Assembly: GCA_963753685.1 (NCBI GenBank)
Contig: CAVWDE010000022.1
Coordinates: 146,700-210,699, forward strand
DNA from: DATAOG01 sp963753685
GTDB lineage: Bacteria > Pseudomonadota > Alphaproteobacteria > Geminicoccales > Geminicoccaceae
Length of the DNA: 64,000 nucleotides
Direction of reading: 5' to 3'
The position numbers and the translations under genes were made by a program. Under the pieces are notes generated by a model. It ran no database searches and was not told the DNA's origin. It saw nothing but the letters and a program-made list of their open reading frames with translations. Position 1 is the first letter of the stretch; every line of letters starts with the position of its first letter. Shown in pieces: positions 17,343-25,603 of the stretch.

Positions 17343-18212
17343 ATGCGGGGAAGCTTGACGATCTCGACGGTGCTGGCCGGCGGGCTGCTGCTGGCGAGCG
17401 GTGCGTTCGCCGCCGAGCCCAAGCCGATGTGGCAGGCGACCGGCCTGGATGCGCCGGAATCCGCCGTGCTCGACGAGGCGGCGGGGGTCATCTACGTGTC
17501 GAACGTCAACGGCGATCCGGGCGCGATCGACGGCAACGGCTACATCGCCAAGCTGTCGGCCGATGGCAAGATCCTCAACAAGCATTGGGTGACCGGCCTC
17601 AACGGGCCCAAGGGCCTGGCGCTCCATGACGGCAAGCTCTACGCCGCGGACATCAACAAGCTCGTGGTGATCGACACCGCGCGCGGCAAGGTCGTGGCGA
17701 CCTACGATGCCCCGGGCGCGAAGTTCCTCAACGACGTGACCGCCGCGGACGACGGCCGGGTGTTCGTCTCCGACATGGTCAACAACCAGATCTGGATGCT
17801 GCAGAGCGACTTGTTATGGCTCTGGCTGGAGAGCCCGGCGCTCGAGAACCCGAACGGCCTGCTCGCCGAGCCGGACCGGCTCGTGGTCGCCGCCTGGGGC
17901 AAGATGAAGCCGGACTTCTCGACCGACGTGCCGGGCCACCTCAAGGCGGTCGACTACCAGACCCGGGCGATCACCGATCTCGGCGACCAGCCGATCGGCA
18001 ATCTCGACGGTCTCGAGCCGGACGGCCAGGGCGGCTATCTGGCGACCGACTGGGTGGCGGGCGCCCTGTACCGGATCGACGCCGGCGGCAAGGCCGAGAT
18101 GCTGATGGACCTGGACCAGGGCAGCGCCGATCTCCACTACATCGTAAGTGAGCAGGTGGCGATCATCCCGATCATGACCGACAACGCCGTCGCCGCCTAC
18201 AAGGTCGAGTAG
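17343..18212 (+). CDS. Exported SMP-30/gluconolactonase-like beta-propeller protein
   Basis: A 289-residue secreted protein. The signal peptide MRGSLTISTVLAGGLLLASG...AFA|AEP is followed by six-bladed propeller repeats (PESAVLDEAAGVIYVSNVNG, GPKGLALHDGKLYAADI, FLNDVTAADDGRVFVSDM, NPNGLLAEPDRLVVAAWG, NLDGLEPDGQGGYLATDW). Acidic and Asn residues in these repeats match the metal-binding lactonase fold. The start at 17343 follows AGGGGAG. The substrate is unknown; periplasmic lactone hydrolysis or ligand binding is possible. Confidence 0.82.
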   Translation: MRGSLTISTVLAGGLLLASGAFAAEPKPMWQATGLDAPESAVLDEAAGVIYVSNVNGDPGAIDGNGYIAKLSADGKILNKHWVTGLNGPKGLALHDGKLYAADINKLVVIDTARGKVVATYDAPGAKFLNDVTAADDGRVFVSDMVNNQIWMLQSDLLWLWLESPALENPNGLLAEPDRLVVAAWGKMKPDFSTDVPGHLKAVDYQTRAITDLGDQPIGNLDGLEPDGQGGYLATDWVAGALYRIDAGGKAEMLMDLDQGSADLHYIVSEQVAIIPIMTDNAVAAYKVE

Positions 18213-18438
18213 CCCGCTGCGGCAGCCGGTCGGATCGGTCGACGCCGCAGAGTTCGACCGGCCTCTCGCGCGGCCGGGTATGAGGTGCGCCTCCGACCTT
18301 GCCGGTCTGGGCGAGCGCCAGCGTGAGTTGCGGGCAGCTGCCGGCCGAGCGAAGGGCCGCCAGCCGAGCCGGCGGCAAAAGTTGGCCAAGCCCGCAGATC
18401 ACCAGCATGGTGCCAGGCGATCTCTCGATCTGGCTCAA

Positions 18439-18478
18439 AGGGGTACCCCTGCTGATCAGTATGGGGCCGGAACCGGCC
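18439..18478. promoter_or_regulatory. Cluster of palindromes upstream of the PqqD-HprK operon
   Basis: The perfect 12-bp palindrome AGGGGTACCCCT (18439-18450) is followed by TGATCA. Then comes GGCCGG-AA-CCGGCC (18465-18478), about 50-90 bp before the first ATG of the operon at 18528. They could be a regulator-binding site or a hairpin ending the upstream transcript; no T-run follows, so an operator is more likely. The rest of 18213-18527 holds no gene I can support. Confidence 0.35.
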
Positions 18479-18527
18479 ATGGTATCAAAAGTCGCTAAGG
18501 GTCTCATTCAACACAGGAGGGCCGGCG

Positions 18528-18731
18528 ATGGGGACAAGGAAGGTGCATGAGGTTCCCGAGGGACGGGCCGATCAGAGCCGAAGAGAGGCGCTGAAGCGGT
18601 TCGGCCGTTACGCAGCCGCCGCACCGGCGGCGATGATTCTGCTGCAGCCGCACAGGAGTGAGGCCGGAATCCTCAGCCGAATCATCACCGCGGTCCGCGC
18701 CCGCCGAGCGGGCGGAGGCGGCCACTACTGA
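18528..18731 (+). CDS. Small peptide with Tat-like leader, candidate substrate of the PqqD-HprK system
   Basis: A 67-residue protein with a perfect AGGAGG ribosome site 7 bp before the ATG. The layout is: charged N-terminus, SRREALKRFGRYAAAAPAAM (residues 17-36, twin-arginine-like with a weak hydrophobic stretch), then a basic core (GILSRIITAVRARRA) and the striking C-terminus GGGGHY. It is the first gene of an operon with a PqqD-HprK fusion and a nucleotidyltransferase, 15 bp from the kinase. I infer a precursor or substrate peptide whose C-terminal tail may be modified. No database homologue was checked. Confidence 0.65.
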   Translation: MGTRKVHEVPEGRADQSRREALKRFGRYAAAAPAAMILLQPHRSEAGILSRIITAVRARRAGGGGHY

Positions 18732-18746
18732 TCGTCCGGAGGCTTT

Positions 18747-19973
18747 GTGATCCACTCGGAGGGCCCGGTCCCGCTGGCTGCGGGACCCGGTTCGCTAGCG
18801 CACGGCATGCTGTTTGATGCCGCGACTCTGCCGCTTTCAGACCAGCTGGTGGTGATCGCTCCGGATGGTACGGTCGCTGCCCTCAACGCCAGTGGTCGTT
18901 ACCTCTGGGAAGCGCTCCAGGCCGGTTGCAGCGTGGACGATCTGGTTGCTGCCAGCGTTCGGGAAGGTGACGTCACCGAAGACGTAGCGCGCGCCAGCAT
19001 CGCGCACGCCCTGGAGTCATGGCAAGAGCTGGGCCTCGTCAGCCCGGCCAGTCGTCAACCGGATCCCGCGCCGCTCGTGACGCCGTTCATGGCGCCGGTT
19101 GTGGTCCGGCCGCCGGGGCGCGTCCCGGAGCTGGATGCGGTCTATCGACCCGGAGACCACCCGGTCCGGGTCCGTTGCGACGACCGGGTGCTCGCCGGCG
19201 TGATCGAGGCGGCGTGCCGGTCGTGTCGGGTCGAGGATGCGCAGGGCGAGCTCGCCATCGTGGACGTGATCGAGCGGGATGGCAGCTTTGCCGTCCGGGC
19301 CGACGACGCGGTGCTCACCCGCGCCGACGATCTGGCGGACAATCCCGCCCTGGCGCGTCACCGGTGCCTCACGGCCCTGCTCGAGATCTCCCGCCGGCCG
19401 CGGCAGTGGCTTGGCATCCTCCATGCGTCCGCGGTGGCGGCGGGCGGGCGGTGCGTCGCGATGTGCGGCGAGCGCGGCTCCGGCAAGAGCACGCTCGGCG
19501 CGGCGCTGGTCGCCGCCGGCGCCGATTTCGTCACCGATGACTACGCACCTCTCGAGCGGACCAGCTGGCTGGTCTGGCCGGTCCCCTACGCGCCCGGCAT
19601 CAAGCGCGGTTCCTGGCGCCCGCTGCGCCGCCATTTCGCCAACCTGCAGGCGCAGCCGGTGCATCGGCTCGCCGGCCTGCAGATCCGCTATCTGGATCTC
19701 GACGCCGCGCGCAGGGCGCCGCTGAACCGCGGCCTGCCGCTCGAGGCTCTGGTGTTTCCCCGCTACCAGGCCGGCGCCGGGCTCGAGCCGCAGCTGATGA
19801 CGGTCGCCGAGGCCCTGACCGGGCTCTGCCACGCGCGATCCCTGCTCGACCGGCAGCCCGAGGTGTTTGCCGAAACCCTGCGCTGGATCGAATCGATGCC
19901 GGCCTACCGGCTGGTCTTCGGCGACCTCGACCGCGCCCGGGACTGGGTCTGGTCGCTGTTGAGCGCGGCATGA
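18747..19973 (+). CDS. PqqD-like domain fused to HPr-kinase-related domain
   Basis: A 408-residue fusion. Residues about 20-110 are PqqD-like (VIAPDGTVAALNASGRYLWE, LVAASVREGDVTEDVARASI). PqqD domains bind leader peptides of ribosomally made peptides. Residues about 215-400 are an HPr kinase-like domain with P-loop CGERGSGKSTLGAAL (about residue 241) and ADFVTDDYAPLE, the usual acidic follow-on. Such HprK-related kinases next to PqqD proteins and nucleotidyltransferases are known to annotators as an uncharacterised HPr-related system; fusion of the two parts is notable. GTG start after GGAGG. The stop overlaps the next ATG (ATGA). Confidence 0.85.
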   Translation: MIHSEGPVPLAAGPGSLAHGMLFDAATLPLSDQLVVIAPDGTVAALNASGRYLWEALQAGCSVDDLVAASVREGDVTEDVARASIAHALESWQELGLVSPASRQPDPAPLVTPFMAPVVVRPPGRVPELDAVYRPGDHPVRVRCDDRVLAGVIEAACRSCRVEDAQGELAIVDVIERDGSFAVRADDAVLTRADDLADNPALARHRCLTALLEISRRPRQWLGILHASAVAAGGRCVAMCGERGSGKSTLGAALVAAGADFVTDDYAPLERTSWLVWPVPYAPGIKRGSWRPLRRHFANLQAQPVHRLAGLQIRYLDLDAARRAPLNRGLPLEALVFPRYQAGAGLEPQLMTVAEALTGLCHARSLLDRQPEVFAETLRWIESMPAYRLVFGDLDRARDWVWSLLSAA

Positions 19974-21121
19974 CCCTGCGACGCATCCATCCGTTCGATG
20001 TGATCGCCCGCGTCCTGGCCGCGCGATTGCGGGGCTGCGAGCCTGCGGACGAGCTCCGGACCCTGGTCCGCTCCCGGCGCATCGAGTGGGAACGGGTCGT
20101 GGGCCTTGCGAGCGCCCAATTCGTGCTGCCCGCCCTGGCCGCGGCCCTGAAGGACCTCGCCCTGACCGCCACACTGGATGAGGAACTCGGCGCGTTTCTC
20201 GACGCCGTCCATGCTGCGAACTCGGAACGCAACGGCGAGCTTCGGGATGAGCTCGCCGCCGCCGTCGCCGTCCTGAACCGGGCGGGCATCGAACCCGTGC
20301 TGCTCAAAGGCGCGATTCGGCTGGCGGACGGTCTCTATCCCGACGATGGCTGGCGCATGCTGCAAGACCTCGACCTCCTGCTGCCGAAGGCGTCGCTGGC
20401 GGCCGCCACTGGAGCCTTCGAGGCCGCCGGCTACACCGCCTGCGGGTCCGACGGCGCGATCCGGCGCCCGGGCGGCGCGTGCCAGATCGATCTGCATACC
20501 GAGCTGTTTCCGACGCCGAAACCAGGCCGGCTGCTGCCCGCGGAAGAGATCCTGGCCGGGGCACGACGCATCGCCTTGGGCGCCGCCAGGGCACGGATTC
20601 CCTCGGTCGAGCATCAGATCGTGCACCTGATCGGCCACAGCCAGGTCCGGCATTTCGGCCATGCTTTCGGGCGTATTGCCTTGCGCGACCGGCTGGAGGC
20701 TGCAGCCTTGGTGCACTGGGGCCGCGAAACCCTCGACTGGCAGGCGGTTCTGGCGCGCTTCGCCGCCGCCGGCTGCCGCCGACCGCTGCTGTCGTTTCTG
20801 CTGGCCTTGAACGACGGCGCCTGGTGCACCCTTGCCCTGCCAGATGGGATCGACCCGCTGACCGGCCTGCAAGGGTGCCGGGTTGCCCTGCAGGCGCGCT
20901 CAAGAATGTTGGCCTACATCGGCTCGCGGGCCGGCTGGTTGATCTCCGTGTTCCGGAGCCCGATCGAGGCGCGCGACGGCGGCCGACGCGGCGTGATCGA
21001 GAATCTCAAGCGGTTGATTTTCGAGCCCGGGGCGGTGCGGAGGCTGGCTCGAGCCGTGCTGATGCGACGGCGTCACCTCCTGCACGCCCTGCCCTACCTG
21101 AGCTGGCTCCTGATCCAGTGA
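19970..21121 (+). CDS. Nucleotidyltransferase-family protein of the PqqD-HprK operon
   Basis: A 383-residue protein of the uncharacterised nucleotidyltransferase family. The core is VLNRAGIEPVLLKGAIRLAD followed by WRMLQDLDLLLPKASLAAA, where Asp-x-Asp (DLDLL) is the metal-binding pair, and CQIDLHTELF, the third acidic strand. The C-terminal half is helical with a hydrophobic end (LLHALPYLSWLLIQ). It overlaps the kinase gene by four bases. In related clusters such proteins accompany HprK-like kinases and are presumed to attach a nucleotide or sugar-phosphate to a peptide or carrier. That role is inference. Confidence 0.82.
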   Translation: MTLRRIHPFDVIARVLAARLRGCEPADELRTLVRSRRIEWERVVGLASAQFVLPALAAALKDLALTATLDEELGAFLDAVHAANSERNGELRDELAAAVAVLNRAGIEPVLLKGAIRLADGLYPDDGWRMLQDLDLLLPKASLAAATGAFEAAGYTACGSDGAIRRPGGACQIDLHTELFPTPKPGRLLPAEEILAGARRIALGAARARIPSVEHQIVHLIGHSQVRHFGHAFGRIALRDRLEAAALVHWGRETLDWQAVLARFAAAGCRRPLLSFLLALNDGAWCTLALPDGIDPLTGLQGCRVALQARSRMLAYIGSRAGWLISVFRSPIEARDGGRRGVIENLKRLIFEPGAVRRLARAVLMRRRHLLHALPYLSWLLIQ

Positions 21122-21187
21122 CCGCGTGAACGGCGGGCGCAAGCACCCGCCGGTCGCGCCCTCTGTCCAGCTGCCCGGGCCGAGGGC

Positions 21188-22030
21188 TTACGGCCGCTCG
21201 CCGCGGCGCAGGCGCAGCTCGATCGCATCGATGCAGGGCATCAGGTCGGCGATCGTGTCGACCACGTAGTGGGCGCCCGACTGCAGCATCCGCCGATAGG
21301 CGCGCTCGCGCCGCGTCTCCTGCTCGGCCGCCGGCAGCGCCTGCCAGTCGGCCAGCGACAGGCCGACCTCGTTGCCGCTGACCGCGAGGCCGATCGACCA
21401 CATGCCGGCGTTCAGCCCCTCCTCGACGCCCGGGATGGTGTCGTCGACCTTGACGCACGCCTGGACGCAGTCGACCCCAAGGTTGATCGCGTTCTGCAGG
21501 CACATGAAGGGATAGGGCCGCCCGGCCGGCATCTCGGAGGCGGAGACGGTCGAGTCCGGCTTATAACCCTGACGGGCGCCATCACGCAGGTTGATCGCGG
21601 TCATCTCGGTCGTATAGCCGGTGGTCGAGCCGATCTTGATCCGCCGCTGACGCAGCGCCGCGACCGTCTCGAGCGCGCCCGGGATCAGCTCGCTGTAGGT
21701 CGAGAGGCACTCCAGCTGCAGCGGCACGAACGCCTGGAACATGGCCTCGACGTCGTCGTCGTCGGGCAGCCGGTCGTGGGCTTCCTGCCAGCGCCGGCGG
21801 ACCGCGTCCAGCTCGGTGATCTTCTGGATGTGCACCCGCTTGTGCGCGCCCATCGGGATGCGCGCCTCGGCGGTGGTGATCGGCACGCCCTGGCGCCGGA
21901 ACACCTCGACGAACACCACCGCCGGCGCCACGCAGCCGAAGTCCATGGTCGTGCCGGCCCAATCCAGCAGCACCGCCTGGACCGGCCCGCGGTAGGCGCG
22001 CGCGTACGAGAAGTCGTAGATCTGGCTCAT
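21188..22030 (-). CDS. phnX: Phosphonoacetaldehyde hydrolase (phosphonatase)
   Basis: A 280-residue HAD-superfamily enzyme cleaving phosphonoacetaldehyde to acetaldehyde and phosphate. Diagnostic residues are present: nucleophile Asp in VLLDWAGTTMDFGCVAP, Schiff-base Lys in IPMGAHKRVHIQKI, GSTTGYTTEM (HAD motif II) and VKVDDTIPGVEEGLNAGMW (acidic motif). It lies 34 bp downstream of phnW on the same strand, completing a two-step 2-aminoethylphosphonate degradation operon. Confidence 0.95.
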   Translation of the reverse strand: MSQIYDFSYARAYRGPVQAVLLDWAGTTMDFGCVAPAVVFVEVFRRQGVPITTAEARIPMGAHKRVHIQKITELDAVRRRWQEAHDRLPDDDDVEAMFQAFVPLQLECLSTYSELIPGALETVAALRQRRIKIGSTTGYTTEMTAINLRDGARQGYKPDSTVSASEMPAGRPYPFMCLQNAINLGVDCVQACVKVDDTIPGVEEGLNAGMWSIGLAVSGNEVGLSLADWQALPAAEQETRRERAYRRMLQSGAHYVVDTIADLMPCIDAIELRLRRGERP

Positions 22031-22064
22031 GATCGATGTTCCCTACTTGAGGAGTCCTGGTGGT

Positions 22065-23202
22065 TCACGCGGCCGCGGCCGCCGGCCGGCCGTCGGCGAC
22101 CCCCATCGCGGCCAGGGTCTGCCGGATCGCCGCCAGCGCGCCCTGCATCTCGGCCGCGCCGATCCGCCCGATGCAGCCGATCCGGAAGGAGGGGGCGACG
22201 GTCAGCTTGCCCGGATAGATGACGTAGCCGCGGGCGCGCAGGTGGTCGTAAAAGTCGTCGAACACGGAAGCGCGCATCGGCCGGCATCCTGAAGGTGACG
22301 ATGATCGGCGCCTGCAGGTGGTCCGCCAGCAGGGTCTCGAAGCCCAGCTGGCGCATGCCCGCGACCAGCAGCCGGCAGTTCTCGCGGTAGCGCGCGCCGC
22401 GGCCTTCGGTGCCGCCCTCGGCCGCGTGCTCGGCGAGCGCCTGATCGAAGGCGGCGAGCACATGGGTCGGCGGCGTGAAGCGCCATTGGCCGGTGCGCTC
22501 CATGCTCACCCGCTGATCGTAGAGATCGAGCGAGAGACAGGGCGCATTGCCCTCGGCGGCATCGAGCGCCGCCGTCCGCACGATCGCGAAGCCGAGCCCC
22601 GGCACGCCCTCCAGGCACTTGTTGGCCGACGCCGCGAGCCCGTCGAACGGCACCCTCTCCGCAGCGAGCGGCAGCGCGCCAAAGGCACTCATGGCATCGA
22701 TCAGCAGCCTGCGGCCGTGACGTGCGGTGACCTCGGCGATCGCTTCGATCGGGTTCAGGATGCCCGAGGTGGTCTCGCACTGGACCGCAGCGACGTGCGT
22801 GACCGCCGGGTCGGCGGCCAGCGCCCGGTCGAGCGCCGCCGGATCGTTCGGCTGGTCCTCGGGCGTCGCCAGCGTCACCACGGGCCGGCGGTGATAGCCC
22901 GCCATCTTGACCATGCGCTGGCCATAGGCGCCGTTGACCAGCACCAGGAGCTTGCCGTCGCGCGGCACCAGCGTGCCGAGCATCGCCTCGACCACGAAGG
23001 TGCCGCTGCCCTGGAGCGGCACGGCGACATGGCTGCCCTCGACGCCGGCCAGCTCGACCAGGCGCGCCCGCACGCGGGCGTTGAGCTCGATGAAGCCGCG
23101 ATCGCGCGAGCCCCAGTCCCGCAGCATCGCCTGCTTGACGGTCAAGGACGTGGTCAGCGGACCGGGCGTCAGCAGATAGGGCTCATCGGGGCTGCCAGGC
23201 AC
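22065..23202 (-). CDS. phnW: 2-aminoethylphosphonate-pyruvate transaminase, frameshifted near the 3' end
   Basis: A class V PLP aminotransferase giving phosphonoacetaldehyde and alanine. From the GTG at 23202: EPYLLTPGPLTTS, PLQGSGTFVVEAMLGTLVPR, ETTSGILNPIEAIAEV, DAMSAFGALPL and the PLP lysine in ASANKCLEGVPGLGFAI. After MPADARFR the homologous tail FDDFYDHLRARGYVIYPGKL, then FRIGCIGRIGAAEM, continues in the next frame to 22065. One extra base at about 22263 accounts for this. The total of 1138 bp minus one gives a normal 378 residues. Sequencing error is likely because the operon is otherwise intact. Confidence 0.92.
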
Positions 23203-23252
23203 TTTCGGCTCCCTCCGGATCGGATTGCGGCTGACATTCTGCGAACGCCCGT

Positions 23253-23271
23253 CTATAAATCAAATGCATAG
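23253..23271. promoter_or_regulatory. LysR-type operator (T-N11-A) between phnW and its regulator
   Basis: CTAT-N11-ATAG (CTAT 23253-23256, ATAG 23268-23271) is a textbook LysR-family binding dyad. It sits in the 95-bp divergent region, 27 bp from the regulator ATG and 51 bp from the phnW start. It is expected to be bound by the adjacent LysR protein, with autorepression and phnWX activation. Confidence 0.6.
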
Positions 23272-23297
23272 TTCTGATGGTGACATAGGCTGACGTT

Positions 23298-24164
23298 ATG
23301 AACTTCACCCACCTGCGCGCCTTCCATGCGGTCGCCAGCGAAGGTGGCTTCACCCGGGGTGCCGCCCGGCTCGGGGTCAGCCAGCCGGCGGTCACGGTCC
23401 AGGTCCGGGCGCTCGAGCAGCGCTACGGCACCCTTTTGTTCCGGAGGCTCGGCCAGCGGATCGAGCTCACCGAGTTCGGCCGCGATCTGTGGCTGCGCAC
23501 CCGGCGGGTGTTCGCCGAGCTCGACGACCTCGAGGAGCTGATGACCTCGGCCGGCGTGCTCCGGGTCGGCCGGCTCGAGATCGGCGCCGACGGACCGTTC
23601 TCGGTGATGGACCCGGTCGCCGCCTTCATCGCCCGCTACCCCGGCGTGCGGGTCGCCGTCCGGATCGGCAACGCGACCCGCGTCCTGGCCGATCTGCGCG
23701 AGGCGCGCACCGATCTCGCGGTCCTCAACCTGACCCTGCCCGCGGACGAGCTGCACAGCCGGGCCCTCTACCGCGACCGGATCGTCGCCTTCCTGCCGGC
23801 CGGCCATCCCTGGGCGGCGCGTGCCCGCATCGACGTCACCGAACTGGCCGAGGCGCCCCTGATCCTGCGCGAGCCGGGCTCGGCCACGCGCGCCCTCCTG
23901 CTCGAGGCGCTGGAGCGCGCCGGCATCACCCCCAAGATCATGCTCGAGCTCGGCTCGCGCGAGGCGGTCCGGGAAGCCGTGCTGGCCGGGCTCGGGGTCG
24001 GCACCGTGTTCGAACGCGAGCTGGTCGCGGACCCCCGCCTGCGCGCGCTCGCGATCGAGGGCGCCGATCTCGGCGCCACGGTGTCGCTCGCCTGCCTGCC
24101 CGAACGGCGCGAGCTGCGCGCGGTTCAGGCGTTCTTCGCGCTGGTCACCGCCAGCGCCCTCTGA
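23298..24164 (+). CDS. LysR-family regulator divergent from phnWX
   Basis: A 288-residue LysR protein. The N-terminal winged helix-turn-helix is HLRAFHAVASEGGFTRGAAR then LGVSQPAVTVQVRALEQRYG. The effector domain begins near residue 90 (RVGRLEIGADGPFSVMDPVA). Placement back to back with phnWX and the T-N11-A box between them indicate control of aminoethylphosphonate use; the inducer is presumably the phosphonate or its aldehyde. Its end overlaps the sensor kinase gene by 40 bp tail to tail. Confidence 0.92.
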   Translation: MNFTHLRAFHAVASEGGFTRGAARLGVSQPAVTVQVRALEQRYGTLLFRRLGQRIELTEFGRDLWLRTRRVFAELDDLEELMTSAGVLRVGRLEIGADGPFSVMDPVAAFIARYPGVRVAVRIGNATRVLADLREARTDLAVLNLTLPADELHSRALYRDRIVAFLPAGHPWAARARIDVTELAEAPLILREPGSATRALLLEALERAGITPKIMLELGSREAVREAVLAGLGVGTVFERELVADPRLRALAIEGADLGATVSLACLPERRELRAVQAFFALVTASAL

Positions 24165-25603
24165 TCGGCCGGGCGCCGGCCAACCTCGGCCGCGATCTGA
24201 AGCGGTGCCGCCGACGTTGCGAAATCCAGCCGCACCGAGAGCCCTGGCCGATTGTCGTCGAGGATCAGCCGGGCACCGTGCATCTTGGCGACCGCGGCGA
24301 CTAAGCTGAGGCCGAGCCCGTTGCCGGGCGTCGAGCGGGTGGCATCGAGGCGGACGAAGCGCTCCAGCACCCGCCCCCGCTCGGACGCCGGGATGCCGGG
24401 TCCGGTGTCGGCGACGGTGATCGCCAACCCGCTCCGGGCCCGCTCGACGCTGAGGCGCACCTGGCCGCCCGCGGGCGTGTATTTGATCGCGTTATCGAGC
24501 AGGTTGGCGACCGCCTGGGCCAGGAGATGTTGATTCGCCCGCACCCAGGCATCGGCCGGGCATCGGCGTTCGAAGGTCACGCCCTGGTCCTCGGCCAAAG
24601 GCTCATACAGCTCGGCCAGGTCCTGGGTCAGCTTGGCGAGGTCGACCGGCTCGAACCCGGCCCGGTCGCTGCCAGCCTCGGCATGGGCGATCTCGAGCAG
24701 GGCGTTGAAGGTGCCGATCATGGTCTCGGCGTCGACCAGGGTCTGCTCGAGCACGGCGCGCGACTCGGCGCGGTCGGGCTCGCCCATCAGGGCGACCTCG
24801 ATCCGGCTGCGCAGCCGGTTGAGCGGGGTCCGCAGGTCGTGGGCGACGTTGTCGGTGACCTGGCGCATGCCCTGCAGCAGGCGCTCGATCTGGTCGAGCA
24901 TGGCGTTCAGATTGCCGGCCAGCTGGTCGAACTCGTCGCGCGTGCCGCTGAGCGCGATCCGCTGGCCGAGCTCGCCGGCCATGATCTGGCGGGTCGTGCG
25001 GTTGATCGCATCGACCCGGCCGAGCATGCCGCGGCTGATCGCGAAGCCGCCCGCGAGACCGAGCAACAGGGTCAGCGCCAGCCCCCAGCCGATCGCCTGC
25101 TTGATCAGCGACTGGATCTGCAGCCGGTCCTCGACCTCGCGCCCGACCAGGAGGCGGAAATCGCCGGCCAGGCTGAAGCTCGCCGCATGCGCGCGGCGGC
25201 GCTCGAAGGTGTCGCCGGTCGGCACCTGGACGCTGAAGTCGAGCCAGCCGTCGGCATCCGGCTCGACGTCCGGCCAGCGGTCGAGATTGCCGGCGATCCG
25301 CTGGCCCATCGGATCGGTCAGCAGATAGACGCTGGCGCGGTGCGGTTGCGCGGCGCTGCGCCGCTCGATCACCTGCCGCAGGCCGTCCAGGCCCTGGGCG
25401 CGGTACTGATCGGCCAGGCCCGCGATCTCGGCCTGGATGGTATCCGCGGTCTGGCGCTCCATCACGCCGGCGGTGGCGACGTAGAGGAAGCCGAGCAGGG
25501 CGAGCGCCGAGACCCCGAACAGCGCCAGATAGATCAGGGCCCAGCGGAAGGTCGAAGTCTCAAGCAGCCGTTTCAGGCGCACGCAGACAATATCCTGCCC
25601 CAC
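24125..25603 (-). CDS. Membrane sensor histidine kinase
   Basis: A histidine kinase of up to 492 residues. Two membrane helices (about 20-42 and 170-192) bracket a periplasmic sensor; HAMP about 193-245; H-box DNVAHDLRTPLNRLRSRI (phospho-His about 258). N-box QAVANLLDNAIKYTPAGG and G-boxes VADTGPGIP and GNGLGLSLVAAV are intact. It overlaps the response regulator gene by 44 bp if the ATG at 25603 is used; a GTG at 25582 (MRLKRLLETSTF) reduces the overlap and may be the real start. Cognate signal unknown; envelope stress is plausible given the protease upstream. Confidence 0.92.
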   Translation of the reverse strand: MGQDIVCVRLKRLLETSTFRWALIYLALFGVSALALLGFLYVATAGVMERQTADTIQAEIAGLADQYRAQGLDGLRQVIERRSAAQPHRASVYLLTDPMGQRIAGNLDRWPDVEPDADGWLDFSVQVPTGDTFERRRAHAASFSLAGDFRLLVGREVEDRLQIQSLIKQAIGWGLALTLLLGLAGGFAISRGMLGRVDAINRTTRQIMAGELGQRIALSGTRDEFDQLAGNLNAMLDQIERLLQGMRQVTDNVAHDLRTPLNRLRSRIEVALMGEPDRAESRAVLEQTLVDAETMIGTFNALLEIAHAEAGSDRAGFEPVDLAKLTQDLAELYEPLAEDQGVTFERRCPADAWVRANQHLLAQAVANLLDNAIKYTPAGGQVRLSVERARSGLAITVADTGPGIPASERGRVLERFVRLDATRSTPGNGLGLSLVAAVAKMHGARLILDDNRPGLSVRLDFATSAAPLQIAAEVGRRPADQRALAVTSAKNA

